A stretch of DNA of 64,000 bases. Source: Flintibacter sp. KGMB00164. GTDB taxonomy: Bacteria; Bacillota; Clostridia; Oscillospirales; Oscillospiraceae. The stretch is taken from NCBI RefSeq assembly GCF_008727735.1, contig NZ_CP044227.1, positions 1,736,001 through 1,800,000 on the forward strand. Reading direction: 5' to 3'. The position numbers were made by a program, and so were the translations under genes. The stretch's first letter is position 1, and each line of letters begins with the position of its first letter. Shown here piece by piece: positions 18,925 through 26,598 of the stretch. The notes beneath the pieces are model-generated. The model was not told the DNA's origin. It was given only the letters and a program-made list of their open reading frames with translations, and did no database searches.

Positions 18925-18957
18925 AAAAGGAAAAGCCCCGGCAAAAGCCGGGGCTCT
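18925..18957 (-). terminator. gltX terminator
   Basis: AGCCCCGGC (18934-18942) pairs with GCCGGGGCT (18947-18955), loop AAAA. On the minus strand TTTTCCTTTT follows. Confidence 0.88.
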
Positions 18958-18975
18958 CCCAACATGCAGTGGATA

Positions 18976-20463
18976 TTATCCCAATTTCTCCAAACCGATC
19001 TTGAGGCGGCGCACCGTCTCCTCCCGGCCCAAGATACAGCAGATCTCCACAGCTCCGCCAGGGGTGACCGCCTTACCGGCGGCAGCGATACGCACCGGCC
19101 ACATCAGGGTGGCGTTCTTCACGCCCATACCCTCGGCAAGGCCCACCAGAGACTCGTGGATCATGGCCTGGTTCCAAGCGGGCAGGTTGGAGAGCATACC
19201 GATGGCGGCAGAGAGCATGTCCTTGGCCACCTCGGGGTTGCACTTGGACTTCTTGTTGGTGAACAGGTCCACGCTGTACTCAGGCAGCTGGTCGAAGAAG
19301 TCCACCTTCTCAGGGATGTCGGTGAGACGCTCGCACCGGGCCTGAAGCAGGGCGGCAATGTCGGAGACCGACATGGCCTCGTTCTTCACGCTCTGGCGGA
19401 TATAGGGCTCGGCCACCTTGGCAAAGTCCTCGGGAGACATGGCCCGCAGGTACATAGCGTTGAAGTGGGTGAGCTTCTCAATGTCGAAGATGGCGGGGGA
19501 CTTGGACATACCCTCCAGATCGAAGGCCTTGGCCAGCTCCTCCAGGGAGAATACCTCCTGCTCGGCCAGCTCGCCCCGGGGAGACCACCCCAGCAGAGCC
19601 ACGTAGTTCAAAATGGCATCGGTGAGGAAGCCCTGGTTCTTCAGATCCTCATAAGAGGGGTCGCCGTGGCGCTTGGACATCTTGTGCTGGGCGTCCCGCA
19701 TGACAGGAGAGCAGTGCACATAGGTGGGGATATCCCAGCCAAAGCCCTCGTAGAGCAGGTTATACTTGGGGGCAGAGGACAGATACTCGCTGCCGCGGAC
19801 CACGTGGGTAATGCCCATCAGGTGGTCGTCGATGACGTTGGCGAAGTTATAGGTGGGCAGGCCGTCCCGCTTGATGAGCACCTGGTCGTCCAGGGTCTTG
19901 TTCTCCACGGTGATGTCGCCGAAGATGGCATCGTGGAAGGTGGTGGTGCCCTCGTAGGGGATTTTCTGGCGGATAACATAGGGCTCGCCCGCATCCACCC
20001 GGGCCTGAGCCTCCTCCAAGCTCAGAGAGCGGCAGGGATCCTCGCCGCGGTCAAACTCGCCGGAGTCCTCCTCGCTCTCGGTCTTCTCGCAGAAGCAGTA
20101 GTAGGCGTGGCCCTTCTCCACCAGCAGCTGGGCATACTTACCATAGGTATCCCGGCGCTCGGTCTGGACATAGGGAGCCACAGGGCCGCCCACATCGGGA
20201 CCCTCGTCGTGGTCCAGGTGGCACTCGGCCAGAGTCTTGTAGATAAGCTCAGTAGCGCCCTCTACCTGGCGGGTCTGGTCGGTGTCCTCAATGCGCAGGA
20301 TAAAGGTTCCTCCGGCATTGCGGGCGATGAGCCAGGTGTACAGGGCGGTACGCAGATTGCCGATGTGCATATAGCCCGTGGGAGAGGGGGCAAAACGGGT
20401 ACGGACCTTCCCCTTGGGGATCTTGGCCTCCATCTCCTCAAAATACTTATGATCCAAAGCCAT
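18976..20463 (-). CDS. gltX: Glutamyl-tRNA synthetase
   Basis: Charges tRNA-Glu (and tRNA-Gln where a GatCAB route is used). 495 residues from MALDHKYF with GGAGGGAAC upstream; earlier in-frame codons cross the promoter. Class I signatures are present: PSPTGYMHIGNLRTAL with MHIGN as the HIGH box (32-36) and HKMSKRHGD as the KMSKS loop (about 255). The C-terminal helical anticodon-binding region is of normal size. No T-box leader is visible; it has its own promoter and terminator. Confidence 0.97.
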   Translation of the reverse strand: MALDHKYFEEMEAKIPKGKVRTRFAPSPTGYMHIGNLRTALYTWLIARNAGGTFILRIEDTDQTRQVEGATELIYKTLAECHLDHDEGPDVGGPVAPYVQTERRDTYGKYAQLLVEKGHAYYCFCEKTESEEDSGEFDRGEDPCRSLSLEEAQARVDAGEPYVIRQKIPYEGTTTFHDAIFGDITVENKTLDDQVLIKRDGLPTYNFANVIDDHLMGITHVVRGSEYLSSAPKYNLLYEGFGWDIPTYVHCSPVMRDAQHKMSKRHGDPSYEDLKNQGFLTDAILNYVALLGWSPRGELAEQEVFSLEELAKAFDLEGMSKSPAIFDIEKLTHFNAMYLRAMSPEDFAKVAEPYIRQSVKNEAMSVSDIAALLQARCERLTDIPEKVDFFDQLPEYSVDLFTNKKSKCNPEVAKDMLSAAIGMLSNLPAWNQAMIHESLVGLAEGMGVKNATLMWPVRIAAAGKAVTPGGAVEICCILGREETVRRLKIGLEKLG

Positions 20464-20509
20464 ACTGTTCCCTCCGTAAGCGGCTGGGCCGCCTGATTTC
20501 TTGCAGGCA

Positions 20510-20538
20510 ATTATAGCCGATTTTTCCCCATTTGACAA
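20510..20538 (-). promoter_or_regulatory. gltX promoter
   Basis: On the minus strand TTGTCA (20538-20533), 17-base spacer, perfect TATAAT (20515-20510), 47 bp before the ATG. Confidence 0.85.
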
Positions 20539-20607
20539 CCCTTCCCGCCCTCCTTTCCCCTCTTACGCCGGAAATGTAACGAAACCATGAAATTCCGCCC
20601 GGTACGA

Positions 20608-20636
20608 TTGCCACGCGGGGAAAAATGTGCTATGCT
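20608..20636 (+). promoter_or_regulatory. trpS promoter
   Basis: TTGCCA (20608-20613), 17-base spacer, TATGCT (20631-20636), 53 bp before the trpS ATG. The short leader leaves no room for a T-box. Confidence 0.7.
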
Positions 20637-20689
20637 GTATTGGTATCATTCTGCATATAGGGATTTCCCTGAAAAGGTTGTGTTTTATT

Positions 20690-21694
20690 ATGGAAGAAAC
20701 CAAAAAGAAAGTTATGCTCTCGGGCATTCAGCCCAGCGGCGACCTGCACCTGGGCAACTACCTGGGCGCCATCAAAAACTGGGGTGCCCGGGCCGAAGAG
20801 TTTGACTGCTATTATTTTATGGCCGATATGCACACCATCACGGTGCGGCAGACCCCCGCTGACCTGCGCCGGCGCACTCTCACCCAGCTGGCCCAGTACA
20901 TTGCCTGCGGCCTGGATCCGGAGAAGAACACCCTGTTCATCCAGTCCCATATTCCCGCTCACGCCGAGCTGGGCTGGGTGCTCAACTGCTACACCATGTT
21001 TGGTGAGCTCAGCCGCATGACTCAGTTTAAGGACAAGTCGGCCAAGCATGCCGACAACATCAACGGCGGTCTCTTCACCTACCCCGCCCTCATGGCCGCT
21101 GACATCCTGCTCTACCAGCCCGACTTCGTTCCCGTGGGCAACGACCAGAAGCAGCACGTAGAGCTCACCCGCAATGTGGCCCAGCGCTTCAACAACATCT
21201 ACGGCGATGTATTTAAGGTGCCCGAGCCCTACATTCCCAAGACCGGCGCCCGCATCATGTCCCTCAACGCTCCCGACAGCAAAATGAGCAAGTCCATCCC
21301 TGAGGGCTGCGTCTTCCTCATGGAAAAGCCGGAGGACATCCAGCGCAAGTTCAAGCGGGCCATCACTGACAGCGACACCGAGCGCTGCGTCCGCTTTGAT
21401 CCGGAGAATAAGCCCGGCGTGTCCAACCTGATGAGCATCTATGCGGCCGTTACCGGCAAGAGCATGGAGGAGATCGAGGCCGAGTTTGACGGCCAGGGCT
21501 ACGGCGCCTTCAAGCCCGCTGTGGGCGAGGCGGTCATCGAGTGCCTGCGTCCCATCCGGGAGGAGACCGAACGCATCCTGAAGGATAAGGCCTATCTGGA
21601 GAGCGTCTACAAGGCCGGTGCGGAGAAGGCCTCCTATGTGGCCAACAAGACCCTGCGCAAGGTCTATAAGAAGGTGGGCTTCGTCGCCCGCTAA
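20690..21694 (+). CDS. trpS: Tryptophanyl-tRNA synthetase
   Basis: 334 residues, the usual TrpRS size. Class I motifs: SGIQPSGDLHLGNYLGA with HLGN as the HIGH box (about 19-22), GNDQKQHVE for tryptophan/AMP contacts, and KMSKS (about 200). The ATG at 20690 is used; the frame extends upstream into promoter sequence with no ribosome site. A weak AAAAGG lies before the start. It is followed by a repeat hairpin rather than a standard terminator. Confidence 0.96.
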   Translation: MEETKKKVMLSGIQPSGDLHLGNYLGAIKNWGARAEEFDCYYFMADMHTITVRQTPADLRRRTLTQLAQYIACGLDPEKNTLFIQSHIPAHAELGWVLNCYTMFGELSRMTQFKDKSAKHADNINGGLFTYPALMAADILLYQPDFVPVGNDQKQHVELTRNVAQRFNNIYGDVFKVPEPYIPKTGARIMSLNAPDSKMSKSIPEGCVFLMEKPEDIQRKFKRAITDSDTERCVRFDPENKPGVSNLMSIYAAVTGKSMEEIEAEFDGQGYGAFKPAVGEAVIECLRPIREETERILKDKAYLESVYKAGAEKASYVANKTLRKVYKKVGFVAR

Positions 21695-21751
21695 CCTACT
21701 TTTCTTGAAAGAAAAGTAGGCAAAAGAACTTTGTGGGAAGCTTTGCTTCCC
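21695..21751. repeat. Paired-hairpin interspersed repeat
   Basis: CCTACTTTTCTT (21695-21706) pairs perfectly with AAGAAAAGTAGG (21709-21720), loop of two; 14 bases later GGGAAGC (21735-21741) pairs with GCTTCCC (21745-21751). It starts directly after the trpS stop. I recall similar CCTACTTTTCTT hairpins between genes in other gut Clostridia, but no comparison could be run. A further CGGGAT/ATCCCG hairpin lies at 21786-21805. Confidence 0.7.
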
Positions 21752-21859
21752 TTCTGCGCTTGCCTGAATTGATGCAGAAAATTGACGGGATGATACTCTA
21801 TCCCGCACGTTTTCTTTTGAAAATCAATCGGAAATCAATCTAAAATGAGGTAATTTCTC

Positions 21860-23029
21860 ATGCCTGTTCAAGTCTCTGTTCTGGGGGCGGTGGCGGCAGC
21901 CCTGCTGGTAGCCGCTATTGTAGCGTTCATTGCCACCCCGGTGGTACGCTCCCTGGCCTTTAAGATCGGTGCGGTGGATGTGCCCAAGGACAACCGCCGC
22001 ATGCACAACCACCCCATCCCCCGCATGGGCGGTCTGGCCATCTTCTTTGGCTTTATCCTCAGCGCCCTGATTTTTGTCCCTCTGTCTACCCCGGTGCGCG
22101 GTATGCTGCTGGGCGGCGTCATCATTGTGATCCTGGGCATCTTTGACGACATTTACGCTCTGCCCGCCCTGCCCAAGTTTTTTATCCAGATCGCCTCCGC
22201 TCTTATCGCGGTCCTCATGGGCAACCAGATCGACATCCTCTCCAACCCCAACATTTTCAGCAGTGAGCCCTACTGGGTGCTGGGTATCTGGTCCATCCCC
22301 ATTTCCGTGCTGTGGATCGTGGGCATCACCAACGCGGTCAACCTCATTGACGGCCTGGACGGCCTGGCCTGCGGCGTGTCTACTATCAGCTCCATGACCA
22401 TGCTGGTCATCGCCCTCACCGTGGCCGAGCCCGACACCGCTCTGCTCATGGCCGCCCTGGCGGGCGCCTGCATCGGCTTTTTGCCCTACAATCTCAACCC
22501 CGCAAAGATCTTCATGGGGGACACCGGCTCCACCTTCCTGGGCTTTATTCTGGCTACCGTCTCCATCGACGGACTGTTTAAGTCCTACGCTATTATCTCC
22601 TTTGCTGTCCCCTTCCTCATGCTGGGCCTGCCCATCTTTGACACCTGCTTTGCCATCTTCCGCCGGGTGTCCCACGGCCAGAGCCCCATGGCTCCCGACC
22701 GCGGCCATATCCACCACCGGCTCATCGACATGGGCTTTTCTCAGAAGCAGGCGGTGGCAGTCCTGTATATCATCAGCGCCATTCTGGGCCTGAGCGCCGT
22801 GGTGCTCACCACCACCAACGTGCTCAAGGCTATGCTGTTCCTGCTGGCCCTGTGTGCCGCTGGCGGCGTGTCCGCCAAGCTCTACCTGGACCGGGTCAAC
22901 GGACGCAACCAGTCCGATTCCCCCTCCCAGGGCCGCACCGGAGCTCGTCCCCGCAAACTGCACCAGCCCCCCTCTGACGTGGCTGGCAACGACTACTTTT
23001 TTGGTGAAGAGGAGCGTTCTGACAAATGA
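21860..23029 (+). CDS. Undecaprenyl-phosphate GlcNAc-1-phosphate transferase (TagO/WecA-like)
   Basis: Polytopic membrane enzyme, 389 residues, about eleven helices. It transfers a sugar-1-phosphate from a UDP-sugar to undecaprenyl phosphate, the first step of teichoic-acid or polysaccharide synthesis. Visible signatures: GAVDVPKDNRRMHN with PRMGG, the Mg-binding FDDIYALP, NLIDGLDGLA (the catalytic aspartates), MGDTGSTFLGF, and the HIHH motif in PDRGHIHHRL. The hydrophilic C-terminal tail is extended. Its stop overlaps the epimerase start by four bases, so the two are co-translated. Confidence 0.93.
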   Translation: MPVQVSVLGAVAAALLVAAIVAFIATPVVRSLAFKIGAVDVPKDNRRMHNHPIPRMGGLAIFFGFILSALIFVPLSTPVRGMLLGGVIIVILGIFDDIYALPALPKFFIQIASALIAVLMGNQIDILSNPNIFSSEPYWVLGIWSIPISVLWIVGITNAVNLIDGLDGLACGVSTISSMTMLVIALTVAEPDTALLMAALAGACIGFLPYNLNPAKIFMGDTGSTFLGFILATVSIDGLFKSYAIISFAVPFLMLGLPIFDTCFAIFRRVSHGQSPMAPDRGHIHHRLIDMGFSQKQAVAVLYIISAILGLSAVVLTTTNVLKAMLFLLALCAAGGVSAKLYLDRVNGRNQSDSPSQGRTGARPRKLHQPPSDVAGNDYFFGEEERSDK

Positions 23030-24177
23030 AACCTGTCACTGTTATGACCATCTTCGGCACCCGGCCTGAGGCCATTAAAATGGCCCCCCTGGCCCTGGAG
23101 CTGCAAAAGCGTCCGGGCATCCGTGCCCTGTGCTGCGTCACTGCCCAGCACCGGGAGATGCTGGACAGCGTGCTGGAGATTTTTAAGCTGAAGCCCGACT
23201 ATGACCTGAACATCATGCAGCCCCGGCAGACCCTGTCCACCATCACCTCCAAGTGCCTCACCGGCATGGACGATGTGCTCAATGAGGCCAAGCCCGACCT
23301 GGTTCTGGTCCACGGCGACACCTCCACTACCTTCGCCGGTGCTTTGGCCGCCTTCTACCACCAGATCCCCGTGGGCCATGTGGAGGCTGGCCTTCGTACC
23401 TACGACAAGTGGTCCCCCTTCCCCGAGGAGATGAACCGGAAGATGGTGGGCGCCATTGCCGACCTGCACTTCTGCCCCACCGTGGCCAACCAGAAGAACC
23501 TCCAGCGTGAGAATATCACCCAGGGTGTCTTCCTCACCGGAAACACCGTCATTGACGCCCTCCAGACCACCGTTGTAAAGGACTTTGCCTTTTCAGAAGA
23601 TATCCTCAACAATCTGGATTATGAGAACCGGAAGGTGATCCTGGTCACCTGCCACCGCCGGGAAAACTACGGCCAGCCCATGACCAACATCATGACCGCC
23701 CTGCGCCGCATTGCCGACGCCTTCCCTGAGGTGGAGCTGGTCTACCCCGTACACCTCTCCCCCGTGGTCCAGGAGGCTGCCCATAAGTATCTGGACAACC
23801 ACCCCCGCATCCACCTCATCGCTCCTCTGGCTGTAGACGAGATGCACAACCTCATGGCCCGCTGCCATCTGGTGATGACCGACTCCGGCGGCCTTCAGGA
23901 GGAGGCTCCCGCTCTGGGCAAGCCGGTGCTTGTCCTGCGGAAAGAGACCGAGCGTCCTGAGGCGGTAGAGGCGGGCACCGTCAAGCTGGCGGGCGTGGAG
24001 GAGGAGGTTATCTTCTCCATGGCCAGCGAGCTGCTCACCAACCCCGCGGCCTACCAGGCCATGGCCCACGCGGTCAACCCCTACGGCGACGGTCAGGCCT
24101 GCCGCCGCATCGCCGATGCCATCGAGTGGCACTTCGGCCTGCGCAGCGAGGCTCCCGATCCCTTCACCGGACGCTGA
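23026..24177 (+). CDS. wecB: UDP-N-acetylglucosamine 2-epimerase (non-hydrolysing)
   Basis: 383 residues; interconverts UDP-GlcNAc and UDP-ManNAc for wall-polymer linkage units. Diagnostic stretches: GTRPEAIKMAPL (residues about 9-20), VHGDTSTTFAGAL, GHVEAGLRT, CHRRENYG and DSGGLQEEAPALGKP with LRKETERPE. The ATGA overlap with the upstream transferase gene makes a two-step glycan module: epimerase supplies or consumes ManNAc and TagO starts the lipid-linked chain. Confidence 0.96.
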   Translation: MKPVTVMTIFGTRPEAIKMAPLALELQKRPGIRALCCVTAQHREMLDSVLEIFKLKPDYDLNIMQPRQTLSTITSKCLTGMDDVLNEAKPDLVLVHGDTSTTFAGALAAFYHQIPVGHVEAGLRTYDKWSPFPEEMNRKMVGAIADLHFCPTVANQKNLQRENITQGVFLTGNTVIDALQTTVVKDFAFSEDILNNLDYENRKVILVTCHRRENYGQPMTNIMTALRRIADAFPEVELVYPVHLSPVVQEAAHKYLDNHPRIHLIAPLAVDEMHNLMARCHLVMTDSGGLQEEAPALGKPVLVLRKETERPEAVEAGTVKLAGVEEEVIFSMASELLTNPAAYQAMAHAVNPYGDGQACRRIADAIEWHFGLRSEAPDPFTGR

Positions 24178-24210
24178 GCGTATCCCACAGCAACGTAAGG
24201 AGGTGAGGTC

Positions 24211-24975
24211 TTGGACTCCAAAAACCGGCTGGCGATCGCCATTGCCATCACCTGTCTCATTGTGGTAGCCATGTTTGCCAGCTTTGGCCGCAGCCTGTTT
24301 CTGGTGAACATCCCCTCCGTCTCGCTGGCCCAGCTCAACGAGGATACATCGGATGGCGGCGACAGCTCTGCCCAGGGGCAGGACGACCAGTTCTGGCAGG
24401 TAGACGTCACCCCGGAGACGGTGCAGAGCATTGTGGCCTCCCTCTCCCGGCCGGAGAGCTACTACCGGGAGCTGACCGTGGAAACTCTGTGGAGCGACGG
24501 CTCCCACAGCACCTCGGTGCAATTTTGGCAGGACGGGGGCTGGTCCCACACCCGGCAGATCCTCCCGTCCGGAGCGGTACGCCATGATCTCACCGGAGAA
24601 GACACCACCTACTACTGGTATGAGGGTTCGGAGAGCTACCGCTCCTTCCCCGCCGACGAGTATTCCGCCGACCTCACCCAGCACATCCCCACCTATGAGG
24701 ACGTGCTGGACCTGGACAAGGACACCATTACCCAAACCGGTTATGAGCGCCGGGACGTGTGGCCCTGTGTCTACCTTCAGGTTCAGGTGTCGGATACGGT
24801 GGTGGAGCGCTACTGGATCAGCACCGACACCGGTCTGCTGGTCAGCGCCGAGCGGGAGCAGAATGGTCAGCTGGTCTACCGCATGACCGCCTACACCCAG
24901 GTACAGACCCCCTGTCCCACCACCGCCTCCTTTGCGCTGCCCGACGGGACTGAGCTCCATACAGTACAGTCTTAA
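24211..24975 (+). CDS. Membrane-anchored extracytoplasmic protein, LolA/RseB-like fold suspected
   Basis: 254 residues. The TTG start is preceded by AAGGAGGTGAGG. One N-terminal membrane segment (about 7-31) anchors a secreted domain. That domain has alternating beta-strand character: VASLSRPESYYREL, QFWQDGGWSHTRQILPSG, TTYYWYEGSESYRSF, ISTDTGLLVSAE, which resembles lipoprotein-carrier or anti-sigma RseB-like sheets. It follows the glycan pair after 33 bases and is probably co-transcribed. The fold is an inference; no catalytic motif is seen. Confidence 0.72.
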   Translation: MDSKNRLAIAIAITCLIVVAMFASFGRSLFLVNIPSVSLAQLNEDTSDGGDSSAQGQDDQFWQVDVTPETVQSIVASLSRPESYYRELTVETLWSDGSHSTSVQFWQDGGWSHTRQILPSGAVRHDLTGEDTTYYWYEGSESYRSFPADEYSADLTQHIPTYEDVLDLDKDTITQTGYERRDVWPCVYLQVQVSDTVVERYWISTDTGLLVSAEREQNGQLVYRMTAYTQVQTPCPTTASFALPDGTELHTVQS

Positions 24976-24983
24976 ATAGCCAT

Positions 24984-25022
24984 ACAGGGGCGGCCCAGGG
25001 CCGTCCCTGTTTCTTTATTTTT
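24984..25022 (+). terminator. Terminator of the glycan operon
   Basis: ACAGGGGCGGCC (24984-24995) pairs with GGGCCGTCCCTGT (24998-25010), one mismatch, followed by TTCTTTATTTTT. Confidence 0.85.
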
Positions 25023-25365
25023 CCTCTCCCTCTCCCAGCCCCATGAGCAGGGTGAGACCCAGGGCAATGATCATCTCCAGGTCATCCCCCTCCTTGAGCA
25101 GAAGCAGAAGGATGAGAAACAACAGCAGATCTCCGCTGTCCAGCTTCTCCAATCCCAGAGAGGAAACCAGGCTCTTCAAGCTGCTGGAAACGCCCTCCGG
25201 CAGGACGGGCGGGGGGGTGCTGGGGCGGGAGCGCCCCTGAGACCGCGGACGCTCCCGGTGCTCCTGCTTCTCTTGGCGCTCCGGTTCTCTGGGACGGCGG
25301 GGCTCGTCGTCATCCATGGTCACCCGGGTATAAACCGCCCCATCCGGGATATAACGGTTATACAA
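25015..25365 (-). CDS. Conserved small protein with hydrophobic C-terminus
   Basis: 116 residues. It starts MYNRYIPDG, has a charged Arg/Glu/Pro-rich linker (about 20-55), and ends in two hydrophobic runs (LLLFLILLLLLKEGDD and IIALGLTLLMGLG). No enzyme motif. The start overlaps the upstream 130-residue gene by eight bases, so it is the last of a three-gene minus-strand unit. Function unknown; I suspect a membrane or forespore-linked role only from size and composition. Confidence 0.7.
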   Translation of the reverse strand: MYNRYIPDGAVYTRVTMDDDEPRRPREPERQEKQEHRERPRSQGRSRPSTPPPVLPEGVSSSLKSLVSSLGLEKLDSGDLLLFLILLLLLKEGDDLEMIIALGLTLLMGLGEGEEK

Positions 25366-25750
25366 GTGTGTCCTCCCCCTTCCCTCCCAGCGACCCCAAA
25401 GCCACCCGGAGCAGGCGGGACATTTTGGCGATCTGGACCGCCTTGTCCAGCCGACCCCGCCGCTCCTCCCTCAGATAGGGGCGCAGAGCCTGGAGCAGGG
25501 CGGTGTTCTGTCCGTCGTCCTGCTGGTACTCCCGCATGAGCCGCATGCCAAGCTGCACCATTTTGGGATCTAGATTCCCCATAAGCTGGGACAGGTCGGG
25601 GGGCGCGTCTTCGGCAGGTTCGGGTGCCGTATCCTTCTCCTCCTGATCCGAAGGAGACTGCTTGCCCAGGGACTGGGCCAGAGCCATGATCTGGCCCATG
25701 GCCTGCTGGTCCCCCAGGATGCTGTTCAGTTTCTCCTCAAACTCGCCCAC
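25358..25750 (-). CDS. Conserved hypothetical protein
   Basis: 130 residues, no membrane segment. Acidic, Pro-rich middle (about 34-52) between two helical parts (LNSILGDQQAMGQIMALAQS and MVQLGMRLMREYQQ). The C-terminal half is basic (LREERRGRLDKAVQIAKMSRLLR). It overlaps the downstream gene and lies 28 bases after the 87-residue gene. Not recognised. Confidence 0.72.
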   Translation of the reverse strand: MGEFEEKLNSILGDQQAMGQIMALAQSLGKQSPSDQEEKDTAPEPAEDAPPDLSQLMGNLDPKMVQLGMRLMREYQQDDGQNTALLQALRPYLREERRGRLDKAVQIAKMSRLLRVALGSLGGKGEDTLV

Positions 25751-25778
25751 ATCGCTCCCCCCTTCCCCGCACAGTTTC

Positions 25779-26042
25779 TCAGGTCAGCCCTGACTCCTTG
25801 GCCTGGCGGCTGATCCGTTCCACCAGCTGAGCCCCCTCCGGGGTGCTCATAAGCTGATTCATCATCTCCATCAGCTGACTGGCATCCCCCTTGGCCGCGG
25901 CCTGAGCCGCCTGCTGTACGCCCCCCTTGGAGCGCAGCATGCCTACCAGCTGCTGGGCGTCTCCGGAGCCGGCCAGACGGCGGATCGCCTCGCCGCTCTC
26001 GCCCCGGAGCAACGACTCTTGATTTTTATTTTGACGCTGCAT
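25779..26042 (-). CDS. Conserved small helical protein
   Basis: 87 residues; Gln/Ala/Met-rich with the run GGVQQAAQAAAKGDASQLME and a terminal [21 protein letters not shown] precedes the ATG. First gene of the three-gene minus-strand unit that diverges from the phosphodiesterase gene. No known motif seen. Confidence 0.7.
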   Translation of the reverse strand: MQRQNKNQESLLRGESGEAIRRLAGSGDAQQLVGMLRSKGGVQQAAQAAAKGDASQLMEMMNQLMSTPEGAQLVERISRQAKESGLT

Positions 26043-26106
26043 ACCCGATTCCTCCTTTTCTCACTTCGGTTTCAGTATATGCGGCGCGACAGGTAAGGTG
26101 ACAACT

Positions 26107-26565
26107 TTGAAAATCCTTGTTTTTTCCGACTCCCACCGCTCCCGCGGCGACATGATCGAGGCCATCGACGAGCAGCAGCCCGACCAGGTCATCCACCTGG
26201 GCGACCTCATCACCGATGCGGAGGAGCTGACCTATGTCTATCCCCGCCTGCCCATCTGCATGGTCCCCGGCAACTGCGACGGCTGGACCACCGAGCCCGT
26301 GAAAAAGCTGATCACGCTCCAGGGCAAAACCATTCTTCTCTCCCACGGCCACCTGTGGCGGGTCAAGGGGAGCTACGACGCGGCCATCGCCGACGCCCGC
26401 AAAGCCGGGGCAGATATTCTCCTCTTCGGCCACACCCACCGCGCCTACTGCCAGCAGCTGGAGGACGGCCTGTGGGTGATGAATCCGGGGACCAGCCGCA
26501 GCAGCTACGGCACCATTCTCATCGAGGGCGGGGAGATCCAGTGCTCCCTGACCCGGCTGATCTGA
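26107..26565 (+). CDS. YfcE/MJ0936-type metallophosphodiesterase
   Basis: 152 residues, a minimal calcineurin-like phosphoesterase with all metal-binding blocks: DSHRS (N-terminus), HLGDLI (about 36-41), GNCDG (about 60-64), SHGH (about 83-86) and GHTHRA (about 114-119). Relatives hydrolyse phosphodiesters such as bis-pNPP in vitro; the natural substrate is unsettled. TTG 26107 with AAGGTG five bases upstream gives the family-typical MKILVFSDSH start and is preferred over GTG 26098. Confidence 0.9.
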   Translation: MKILVFSDSHRSRGDMIEAIDEQQPDQVIHLGDLITDAEELTYVYPRLPICMVPGNCDGWTTEPVKKLITLQGKTILLSHGHLWRVKGSYDAAIADARKAGADILLFGHTHRAYCQQLEDGLWVMNPGTSRSSYGTILIEGGEIQCSLTRLI

Positions 26566-26598
26566 CGTGCCCTACCCTGGAACGGAGGTGATCTGGCC

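Noticed and set aside
18964..20496. 510-codon plus-strand frame opposite gltX
   Set aside because: Shadow of gltX; it has no motifs and would run through the gltX terminator and promoter.
20464..20689. T-box riboswitch before trpS or gltX
   Set aside because: Both leaders are short, with good promoters close to the start and no T-box sequence or specifier stem.
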